Assembly (NCBI GenBank): GCA_036266975.1
Contig: DATAWZ010000021.1
Location: 1 to 35,776, forward strand
Source: DATAWZ01 sp036266975
GTDB lineage: Bacteria; Actinomycetota; Thermoleophilia; Solirubrobacterales; Solirubrobacteraceae
DNA length: 35,776 bases
Direction: 5' to 3'
Shown here: in pieces, positions 29,720 to 35,776 of the stretch
How positions within the stretch are numbered: position 1 is the first letter of the stretch
Layout: the number at the start of each line of letters is the position of its first letter
Translations under genes and position numbers: made by a program
Notes under the pieces: model-generated
What the model saw: only the letters and a program-made list of their open reading frames with translations
Database searches by the model: none
What the model was told of the DNA's origin: nothing

Positions 29720-30961
29720 CTAGCGGACGACCTTCAGGTGCAGCGTCACGCTCGAGCTGACCTTGCTCGAGTTGAGGTTGGGCCGGTACTGGAACAGAAT
29801 CGACCGGCTGGTCAGGTTGTCCGGCAGGATCAGCGTAAGCCTCCCGTGCGGCCTGGACTTCAGGCCCGTCTTGATCAACTTCTTCCCAGCGAAGATGTGG
29901 ATCTGGTCGATCTTGGCGTTGACGATCGGCTGTGGATGCTTCGAGCACGTCACGATCGTCCCGCGGATCACATCCCGCTTCCCGTAGTGGCTGGTCAGCG
30001 AGTGAGTCGGGTGCACGATCGTCTTGCCTGCCTTGACGAAGTGCATCGACAGCTTCCCGCAGGTCGGATGGATGCCGCTGTTGGCCGTACCGACGTCGCC
30101 GTTGCCGAGCACGCCTTGGTTGGCCTGGCCTCCGGTGAAGGAGCCATAGCCGGCGGGCAGCTGGGCGGTCGGGGTGGCCAGTGCCGGCGGCCCGGTCGCG
30201 GCGGTATTGCACACGTTCGTGCTCCCGCCGACCTCGGACTCGGCCACGACCAGGTTCACGAGCGGAGTACCGCCGCTCGTGGGGACGACCTCGATGTGCA
30301 GCGCTCGCACACCGGTATCGCCGTTGACCGGATCGGTGAACTGCTCGTTCGGGGTGATCGTGATCAGGAACCCGAGCGGCTTGAGCGCGTTCGCCAGGTC
30401 GGTGACGAGCGGATCGAGATCGATCGGCTGGCCGCCGAGCGTCAACGTCGCGACGTTCTTGGACAGCGTGATCTGGGGCGTTGAGCTCCCCGCGACGCAC
30501 TTCGCGGTCGCGGACGAGGTCGCAGCCTTCACGCCGATCGCCGGAAGCGCCGTTCCGCTGACGTTGAACAGCAGGCCGAGGTTCTCAACCGTTGCCGATG
30601 CCGACGCGGTCTGCGCCGCCGACGTCCCCAGCTGCGGGGTCACCGACGTGATCGCGCTCGCCGTATCGGCGGTCACGGTCTGCAGCGGGATGGCGAGCGG
30701 AGTGGCGAGGTTGTTCTCGCCGACGTTCGCATCCGCGCACTGTTCGAAGTCCGGGCTCGTCGAGTTGGCGGTACTGGGGTTGCCGTTGGCGACGATTGGC
30801 TCGACGCGGTTGTTGCCGCTGACCGAGGCCCAGACGGCGCTCGAGCGGCATGTCCACACCGGCGAGCCCGTGAAGGCACCGGCAGGTGCAGCGCATATGA
30901 GCCAGGCAGCCACCGACGCGACGCACAACGGTGCGACGCGGGCGGCGATGACTTTCTTCAT
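29720..30961 (-). CDS. Secreted protein, choice-of-anchor-P-like
   Basis: This 413-residue protein starts at ATG 30961 with AAGGGG about 9 nt upstream. Residues 1-29 are a signal peptide ending AGA. The mature N-terminal 230 residues alternate short beta strands. They include VENLGLLFNVSGTALPAIGVKAATSSATAKCV and ITLSKNVATLTLGGQPIDLD, a pattern I associate with actinobacterial choice-of-anchor P exoproteins. A C-terminal 110-residue basic beta domain follows (CGKLSMHFVKAGKTIVHPTHS ... VTLHLKVVR). No enzyme motif or cell-wall sorting signal is visible. The Ala/Thr/Val-rich, low-charge composition fits a surface or spore-coat-like structural protein; function unknown. Confidence 0.7.
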   Translation of the reverse strand: MKKVIAARVAPLCVASVAAWLICAAPAGAFTGSPVWTCRSSAVWASVSGNNRVEPIVANGNPSTANSTSPDFEQCADANVGENNLATPLAIPLQTVTADTASAITSVTPQLGTSAAQTASASATVENLGLLFNVSGTALPAIGVKAATSSATAKCVAGSSTPQITLSKNVATLTLGGQPIDLDPLVTDLANALKPLGFLITITPNEQFTDPVNGDTGVRALHIEVVPTSGGTPLVNLVVAESEVGGSTNVCNTAATGPPALATPTAQLPAGYGSFTGGQANQGVLGNGDVGTANSGIHPTCGKLSMHFVKAGKTIVHPTHSLTSHYGKRDVIRGTIVTCSKHPQPIVNAKIDQIHIFAGKKLIKTGLKSRPHGRLTLILPDNLTSRSILFQYRPNLNSSKVSSSVTLHLKVVR

Positions 30962-31032
30962 TTACTAGCCCCTTCCCTGTTGGGTGTTCCAGCATTCTGT
31001 ACAGCGACAGAGCCGCCGCACGACAAGAATTG

Positions 31033-31809
31033 TCATGCTGCTGACCGTATGGCAGCCCGACCGCGCTTGTACTCGCGGTAACCCTCCTCCCAGGCTTTTT
31101 GATTGCGCCGGGCGTCGAGCACGAACGGGGAAACCCCGATGAGCTTGATAATCGCGCGGTTGATCAGCGACTCCGGGAACGGCAAGGGCCGGACGACGTC
31201 GACGAACAGCACAACGCGCGTCTCGTCGGTGTCGTTCCAGACCTCGTGGTTGTAGGTGTCGTCGAACAGCAACGAGCGCCCCGCCTCCCAGTGACGGACG
31301 TCCTCGCCGACCCGGATACGACAGGCCTCCTTCTCCCGGGGGATGATGAGGCCCAGGTGGTAGCGCAGCACGCCCTTGTAGGGGCCCCGGTGGTCCAGGA
31401 TGTGCTTGCGCGGTGAAAGAATCGAGAACATCGCGGTTGTCATGCCCGATATACCCCGCACGAGGCGGTCCGTATGCGGACACATCTCGCAAACAAGCTC
31501 CGAACGGAAGCCATAGCCGTACAGGAAGAGGGTCTTCCAGCGGTCGTCGGTGGTGATTTCGAGCTGGTCCTTGGAGATGTCCTGAAAGTTCGGCAGCGCC
31601 TCGCGGTCCTCGAGAACGCGCTCCAACTCCTCCCGGATGACCGGCGTGGACGCCTCCAGCTCGGCGATCCAGGGCAGGTCCTCGACACCGAAGAACGTGT
31701 GTTCGCCCAGCAGCGAGCGGCGGCCGATCCATCGCTCGATCGGGACGAGCACGCGCTCGCCCACGGCGATGGTCCACTGCACGATTCGGTCCCACAGTGA
31801 CTGCGACAC
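31033..31809 (-). CDS. Aspartyl/asparaginyl beta-hydroxylase-like (LpxO-like) oxygenase
   Basis: GTG 31809 (258 residues) is chosen because GGAGG lies 8 nt upstream; GTG 31842 has no such signal. The Fe(II)/2-oxoglutarate family marks are ILSPRKHILDHRGPYKGVLRYHLGLIIP (His140, Arg149, His151) and RSLLFDDTYNHEVWNDTDETRVVLFVDVVRP (His188, Arg of the 2OG salt bridge). The N-terminus has a hydrophobic WTIAVGERVLVPIERWIG helix. LpxO acts on lipid A, which monoderm actinobacteria lack, so another hydroxylated substrate (lipid, peptide or protein) is expected. It lies downstream of the sigma factor gene on the same strand. Confidence 0.88.
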   Translation of the reverse strand: MSQSLWDRIVQWTIAVGERVLVPIERWIGRRSLLGEHTFFGVEDLPWIAELEASTPVIREELERVLEDREALPNFQDISKDQLEITTDDRWKTLFLYGYGFRSELVCEMCPHTDRLVRGISGMTTAMFSILSPRKHILDHRGPYKGVLRYHLGLIIPREKEACRIRVGEDVRHWEAGRSLLFDDTYNHEVWNDTDETRVVLFVDVVRPLPFPESLINRAIIKLIGVSPFVLDARRNQKAWEEGYREYKRGRAAIRSAA

Positions 31810-31918
31810 GTCAACTACCTCCGGGCCGACGCAAGGCGGCACGAAACAGCTCGGGGCCGCGAACAGCCCGCCACTCTAGTGGCCAGGCTGGACGCGACCC
31901 CGTGCGGTGACGCTTGTA

Positions 31919-32911
31919 TTAGGCGGCTTCGCGCAGCGCCGCGAGGGCCGGCGACTCGGCCAGCTTGCGCAGGGCGCGCTGCTCGAGCTGAGAGGCCCGC
32001 TCGGCCGAGAAGCCGAGCCGGCGCCCGATCGCGGTGAGCGTCTGGGGCTCCTCGCGGTCGGTGCCGAAGCGCAGCGTGATCACGCGGCGCTCGGTGTCCG
32101 GAAGCTGGGCGATCGCGTGCCGCACGATCCGCTCGCGCTCGCTCTCCCAGGCCCGATCCTCGGGCGCCTCGGTGTCCGAGGGCAGCAGATCGCCGAGGGC
32201 GGTATCGCCGTCCTCGCCGACCATCTGGTCGAGGCTGGTCAGCGCCTGGCGCTGATCGCGCACCTCTTGGACCGCCTCGATCTCCAGGCCCGCCTCATCG
32301 GCGACCTCGGCGATCGTGGGCTCCCGGCCCAGCCGCACCGCCAGCTCACGCTCGATCCGCCCGACCTTGCGGGCGCGCTGCGCGACGTGGACGGGCAGGC
32401 GAATCGTGCGGCCGGAGTTCTCCAAGCCGCGCTGAATCGCCTGACGGATCCACAGCGTCGCGTACGTCGAGAAGCGGAAACCCTTGCGCCAATCGAACTT
32501 CTCGCTTGCGCGGATGAGCCCGAGCATGCCCTCCTGGACCAGATCGGCCAGCGGCAGGCCCTGGTTCTGATAGCGCCGTGCGTTGGACGCCACCAGCCGC
32601 AGGTTGGAGTTCACGAGGAGTTCCTTGGCCTTCAGGTCGCCGCGCTCGATGCGCTTCGCCAGCGAGATCTCCTGACGGGCCGTGAGCAGTGGATAGCGGC
32701 GCGAGTGCGCGAGCAGCTGGTCCACCGACTCCGGGATGAACGAGTCCGGAATCGCGAACGCATGTGCGTCGAGCTCGAGCTCGTCGCGCTGCTCGTCCTG
32801 CGGCTGCTCGCCCTCGGCGGCGGGCCCGACCGGCGTTTCGCTGGTGTCGAGCGTCGCCTCGGCCTCCTCGGGGGAGTCGAGCTGAGCCGCGTTCAAGATG
32901 TCTTGTGCCAT
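31919..32911 (-). CDS. RNA polymerase sigma factor, RpoD/SigA family
   Basis: This 330-residue sigma-70 protein starts at ATG 32911; TTG 32917 is in frame but less likely. Regions: a 1.2-like segment (VDQLLAHSRRYPLLTARQEISLAKRIERGD), region 2 (NLRLVASNARRYQNQGLPLADLVQEGMLGLIRASEKFDWRKGFRFSTYATLWIRQAIQRGLE), region 3 (RKVGRIERELAVRLGREPTIAEVADEAGLEIEAVQEV) and region 4 (LPDTERRVITLRFGTDREEPQTLTAIGRRLGFSAERASQLEQRALRKL). The N-terminal 60 residues are acidic and short, without a full region 1.1. This could be the housekeeping factor or a group 2 paralogue. It is preceded by a perfect-consensus promoter, consistent with reading its own class. Confidence 0.92.
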   Translation of the reverse strand: MAQDILNAAQLDSPEEAEATLDTSETPVGPAAEGEQPQDEQRDELELDAHAFAIPDSFIPESVDQLLAHSRRYPLLTARQEISLAKRIERGDLKAKELLVNSNLRLVASNARRYQNQGLPLADLVQEGMLGLIRASEKFDWRKGFRFSTYATLWIRQAIQRGLENSGRTIRLPVHVAQRARKVGRIERELAVRLGREPTIAEVADEAGLEIEAVQEVRDQRQALTSLDQMVGEDGDTALGDLLPSDTEAPEDRAWESERERIVRHAIAQLPDTERRVITLRFGTDREEPQTLTAIGRRLGFSAERASQLEQRALRKLAESPALAALREAA

Positions 32912-32946
32912 ATCCAAAAACCTTCAATCCGATGTTCGCAGTCGGA

Positions 32947-32975
32947 ATTATACGTGCATATAGTTGCGTTGTCAA
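32947..32975 (-). promoter_or_regulatory. Perfect-consensus promoter of the sigma factor gene
   Basis: On the minus strand TTGACA (32970-32975), a 17-bp spacer, then TATAAT (32947-32952). Both hexamers and the spacing match the vegetative consensus exactly, in an AT-rich island of an otherwise GC-rich window. Transcription would start near 32940, leaving a leader of about 29 nt before ATG 32911. Confidence 0.85.
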
Positions 32976-33223
32976 CAACCCCGTCATCGACAACCGGTTA
33001 CCTACCCGTTCGGTGCTTTAAGTCGCGCGCGACCGCGTTCGGGGCGACGGGCTGACGCTCGCGGAGGGGATGGGCCGACGGGCGCGCCCTGTCCCATCAC
33101 GAGCATCACTGCCCCATCTAAGTGTCGGCTAAGCGCTGCGCTAAGAGCCCACAACACACCGAGGGGCGCTGCGGAGCGGTGCAGTCCGCGATTCGCGGGC
33201 CGATCCTGCGTGGGCGAGTGGGC

Positions 33224-33442
33224 CTACTTGAATCGATAGACGATGCGACCCCGCGAGAGGTCGTAGGGCGAAACCTCGACGCGCACGCGGTCTCCGGGGA
33301 GCACCCGGATGCGGTGGCGGCGCATCTTGCCCGCGAGATGGGCGAGGACCTCGTGGCCCATATCGAGCTGCACGCGGAAGAGGAGGTTCGGAAGCGCCTC
33401 GCTCACCTCGCCATCAACGGCGACCTTTTCCTCAACGGCCAT
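33224..33442 (-). CDS. infA: Translation initiation factor IF-1
   Basis: This 72-residue S1/OB-fold protein starts at ATG 33442 with GGAGG about 12 nt upstream. The sequence is characteristic: VDGEVSEALPNLLFRVQLDMGHEVLAHLAGKMRRHRIRVLPGDRVRVEVSPYDLSRGRIVYRFK. IF-1 binds the ribosomal A site during initiation. In most actinobacteria infA precedes rpmJ, rpsM and rpsK; here it stands alone between a secreted-protein gene and a sigma factor gene. The 250-nt gap after it holds no rpmJ or other gene I can see, only a small CCGCG-ATT-CGCGG hairpin (33186-33198). A TACAAT box (33511-33516, minus) may be its -10. Confidence 0.95.
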   Translation of the reverse strand: MAVEEKVAVDGEVSEALPNLLFRVQLDMGHEVLAHLAGKMRRHRIRVLPGDRVRVEVSPYDLSRGRIVYRFK

Positions 33443-33511
33443 ATCTGTATCTTCACCTCCTTCGCGATGTAACCCGGCGCGGACGCTCCGCGCTCGGCTA
33501 TCCTGTCGTCA

Positions 33512-33588
33512 TTGTACCCGGACCCGGTGTGGGAGGAAGGGTCCGGTCGACGTTGTACGTTGCAGTTGGAGCGAAGTTGGGGTACAAC
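33512..33588. promoter_or_regulatory. Motif-rich upstream region: three TTGTAC elements and an inverted repeat
   Basis: TTGTAC occurs at 33512-33517 and 33553-33558, and inverted as GTACAA at 33582-33587. GTTGTAC (33552-33558) and GTACAAC (33582-33588) are mirror arms. CCGGACCC (33518-33525) pairs with GGGTCCGG (33539-33546). The stretch lies between infA and the divergent exoprotein and may hold their promoters and an operator. No regulator can be named. Confidence 0.4.
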
Positions 33589-33700
33589 TCCTCCGCAAGG
33601 TAGGCAAGGGAGTACCATCGGGTCGGAGTTCCGGCGGGCGGACGCAACGCGCCGCGAGCAGGGTTCCGTAGGCCAGGGGTCAGGTAAGGAGACGGAGATC

Positions 33701-35707
33701 ATGGAACGAGTAGGAATCCGGCGGCGTACTGCCGCCTCGGTTGTGTGTGCAGCGGCTGCGCTTGCAGGAGCTGGAGCAGTCGTGCCGGCCGTGGCGTCGG
33801 CAAAGCCCACCTCAAAGAAGACGACCTTGACGGTGCACGTCACGCGCGGGAAGGGCTCCACGCTGACGAACATCCTCGTCGGGCTGCACTACCCCACGCC
33901 GAAGCTGCATGGCCACAAGGTCAAGCCCGCTTCGCCGGCTCTCGAGCGTTCGCTGGAGCGGACCCTCGCGGGTGCCCGGGCCGCGCTGGCCCGGCATTAC
34001 AACGTGGCGAGCGACCGCTCGTCGCTCCCGTCCGGGACGAACTCGGTCACCGAACTGGCGAACGGGCCGACGGCTCCGTTCCCGTTCTTCGACCTGCTGC
34101 CCAGCGGGACCTACAGCTGTGACGCCGCGGCACTGGAGCTCTCGCTCCTGGGCTCGGCGCCCACGACGTCCGGGGTTGCGAACCTCAACGACGCGACCTG
34201 CAAGGACGCCGATGTCAACGCCGCTTCGCTGCCCGGCAGCCTGCCGCTCCCGATCACGCTGCACGCGTTGGAGGGGATCACGGCGGTTACCGGCGGGGCG
34301 AGCCCGGCGGCGGGCGCCACGGGCGGCCTGCTCGGCTTGGGCGTCGGGGTCGGCGGCACGCCGCTGGCCGCACTGACCGCGCCGATCCTGCAGCAGCTGC
34401 TCGGCAACACCACCCCGGTGACGTTCAACCAGGGTCTCGTCGGCACGCTGCTGTCGGTGCTCGGTATCGGCGGCAGCGGCACGTCGATCACCGGCGGGGA
34501 CCTCACGGGCGCGCTGCAGAACGTGCTCGACGGCGTCCTCAGCAACGTCCTGAACGGCGAGATCGTCGCGCTGAACGTCGCGCAGGCGAACGTGAAGGCC
34601 GACTGCACCACCGGGACCGGCACTCCGAGCCTGAGCGGCAACGCGCAGCTCGCCGGCCTGAGCGTGCTCGGGATTCCGATCCCGCTCGACGGCACGGTCG
34701 ACCCGATCCTGAACCTGCTCAACACGGAGAATCTGGACCAGCTCAACATCAACTCGGTGGTCAACGAGCTGCTGCCCGGCGTCATCCAGACGCTCGGTCT
34801 GCAGTCGATCGCCACGGGCAACGGGCTGCTGGCTCCGGTCGTCAACGAGCTCGAGCAGAATCTCGCGCCCGAGCTGCAGAACGCCCTGGGGCCGGTCCTG
34901 ACCCCGGTGTTGACGGCGCTTCAGCCGCTGCTGAACTCGCTGATCGACCTGCAGATCCACCCGGACGTGCAGACGCAGACGTCCACCTCGCTGGCGGAGG
35001 AGGCCCTGACCGTGCAGCTCAAGCTGCTCGGCCAGAACATCCTCGGCGGCGTGCTGGGTGAGGCGCGCATCAACACGAGCGCCGTCACCTGCCCGACCGC
35101 CGCGCCGGCCGCCGTGCTCGCGCTGCAGTGCACCTCCCGCAAGCTCACGCTGATCAACGTCCTGCAGGACGGCAATCACGTGGACCTGCTCGGGGCCGCG
35201 CAGCAGAGCCTGGACGGGCAGACGGTCAAGATCATCTCGACCTACAACGGCAAGGTGGTCGCGGAGCCGAAGGTCAACTCGTCTGGGTTCTTCCAGGCGA
35301 CGGCGCCGCTGCCTCCGTCGAGCATCCGGGACACGAACTCGGCGCGGTACGAGGCGGAGGACACGATCGGCCAGAAGTCGCTCGATCTGAAGCTGACCCG
35401 CCGCATGATCGTGGACTCGATCGCCAGCAACCACGGGCAGGTCACGCTCCACGGGCAGGTGGTCAAGCCGTTGGCGACCACGTCGACGACGCAGACCATC
35501 TACGTCCAGCGGCGCGTCTCCTGCACGACCGAGACCACGGTCAAGTCCGTGCACCCGAACGCCAAGGGCTACTGGTCGGTGACCGTTGCGGCGCCGCCGA
35601 ACGCTCAGGCCGCGGTGTACCGGGCCGAGACCAAGGTCCGCAAGGACCAGCACAACTCGAAGCTCTTCCCGACCTTCACGCTTCCGCGCGAGGTCGAGAT
35701 CAGCTAG
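33701..35707 (+). CDS. Large secreted protein of unknown function
   Basis: ATG 33701 (MERVGIRRRT) follows GGAG and gives 668 residues; the frame is open upstream to 33512 but lacks a signal there. Residues 1-34 are a signal peptide ending ASA. The middle (about 140-520) is Leu/Gly/Asn-rich with recurring LLG-VLG-I and NVLxxV patterns (for example GTLLSVLGIGGSG, GALQNVLDGVLSNVLNGEIVALNVAQANVKADC) and a few paired Cys. The C-terminal 180 residues are beta modules (GQTVKIISTYNGKVVAEPKVNSSGFFQATAPL; QVTLHGQVVKPLATTSTTQTIYVQRRVSC). No catalytic motif or anchor is visible. Composition resembles the exoprotein at 29720. The stop is followed immediately by the 88-bp palindrome at the window end. Confidence 0.8.
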   Translation: MERVGIRRRTAASVVCAAAALAGAGAVVPAVASAKPTSKKTTLTVHVTRGKGSTLTNILVGLHYPTPKLHGHKVKPASPALERSLERTLAGARAALARHYNVASDRSSLPSGTNSVTELANGPTAPFPFFDLLPSGTYSCDAAALELSLLGSAPTTSGVANLNDATCKDADVNAASLPGSLPLPITLHALEGITAVTGGASPAAGATGGLLGLGVGVGGTPLAALTAPILQQLLGNTTPVTFNQGLVGTLLSVLGIGGSGTSITGGDLTGALQNVLDGVLSNVLNGEIVALNVAQANVKADCTTGTGTPSLSGNAQLAGLSVLGIPIPLDGTVDPILNLLNTENLDQLNINSVVNELLPGVIQTLGLQSIATGNGLLAPVVNELEQNLAPELQNALGPVLTPVLTALQPLLNSLIDLQIHPDVQTQTSTSLAEEALTVQLKLLGQNILGGVLGEARINTSAVTCPTAAPAAVLALQCTSRKLTLINVLQDGNHVDLLGAAQQSLDGQTVKIISTYNGKVVAEPKVNSSGFFQATAPLPPSSIRDTNSARYEAEDTIGQKSLDLKLTRRMIVDSIASNHGQVTLHGQVVKPLATTSTTQTIYVQRRVSCTTETTVKSVHPNAKGYWSVTVAAPPNAQAAVYRAETKVRKDQHNSKLFPTFTLPREVEIS

Positions 35708-35776
35708 CAGCAAGCGAACGAGGGGCCCGGCGCGCCGGGCCCCTCGTTCGCTTGCTGCTAGCTGATCTCGACCTCG
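35689..35776. repeat. Perfect 88-bp zero-spacer palindrome reaching the window end
   Basis: Bases 35733-35776 are the exact reverse complement of 35689-35732. The centre (about 35711-35754) is a GC-rich hairpin that could be the terminator of the preceding gene. The outer arms, however, mirror the last codons of that gene and its stop, continuing to the last base. Such a mirror suggests fold-back at a contig end rather than biology. Confidence 0.95.

Noticed and set aside
33812..35713. 633-residue minus-strand frame opposite the exoprotein
   Set aside because: The plus-strand frame has an SD and a signal peptide; the antisense product is Arg/Asp/Gln-rich low complexity.

Overview
This is a very GC-rich chromosomal stretch with dense, short-gapped genes on both strands. 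The gene content points to a high-GC actinobacterium, most likely a deep-branching soil lineage such as Thermoleophilia/Solirubrobacterales. The clues are a c-di-AMP (ydaO-type) riboswitch in front of a cell-wall protein, a one-motif RsiG-like protein, a GarA/FtsR-like pair, WS/DGAT, many GTG starts, and many starts with a TAnnnT box only 7-9 nt upstream and no Shine-Dalgarno (SD) sequence. The taxonomic placement is inference. No rRNA, tRNA or CRISPR was found.

Layout. 1-1020: 3' end of a dodecin gene, a small secreted (G-L-P)n protein, and a broken second copy of it abutting a transposase fragment. 1021-4398: ABC1 kinase, a divergent CBS protein, an ArsR plus AHSA1/SRPBCC pair, and a methyltransferase. 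4425-7747: ispG, an SDR and an MFS transporter. 7759-10478 (minus): a small protein, a secreted clan GH-A glycosidase-like protein and a Mn-type superoxide dismutase. 10637-14044 (plus): a stand-alone proS-N-terminus-like ORF, a CDP-alcohol phosphatidyltransferase, then a run of RsiG-like, zinc-ribbon-FHA, MerR (FtsR-like), apt and SRPBCC genes. 14225-17407: a sigma-region-4/transmembrane/RskA-like fusion, a PaaI-type thioesterase and a WS/DGAT acyltransferase.

17408-18832 is the best regulatory unit: a perfect CRP-type palindrome placed for class II activation, a -10 box, a c-di-AMP riboswitch, a strong SD and an RlpA-like double-psi beta-barrel exoprotein. It suggests that cAMP and c-di-AMP signals converge on cell-wall remodelling.

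18889-21378 (minus) is a compact dinB, MTA-phosphorylase-like and lipoprotein operon. 21422-25254 holds two alpha/beta hydrolases around a CAP-domain exoprotein and a CnoX-like thioredoxin-TPR protein. 25476-29609 carries an ABC exporter, CcdA and a CDF transporter with an unusually long triple C-terminal domain. 29720-35776 carries two large secreted proteins, an Asp/Asn-hydroxylase-like enzyme, an RpoD-family sigma factor behind a perfect-consensus promoter, and infA. The final 88 bases form a perfect zero-spacer palindrome that mirrors the end of the last gene. Its centre is a plausible terminator, but the mirrored coding sequence looks like a contig-end fold-back.
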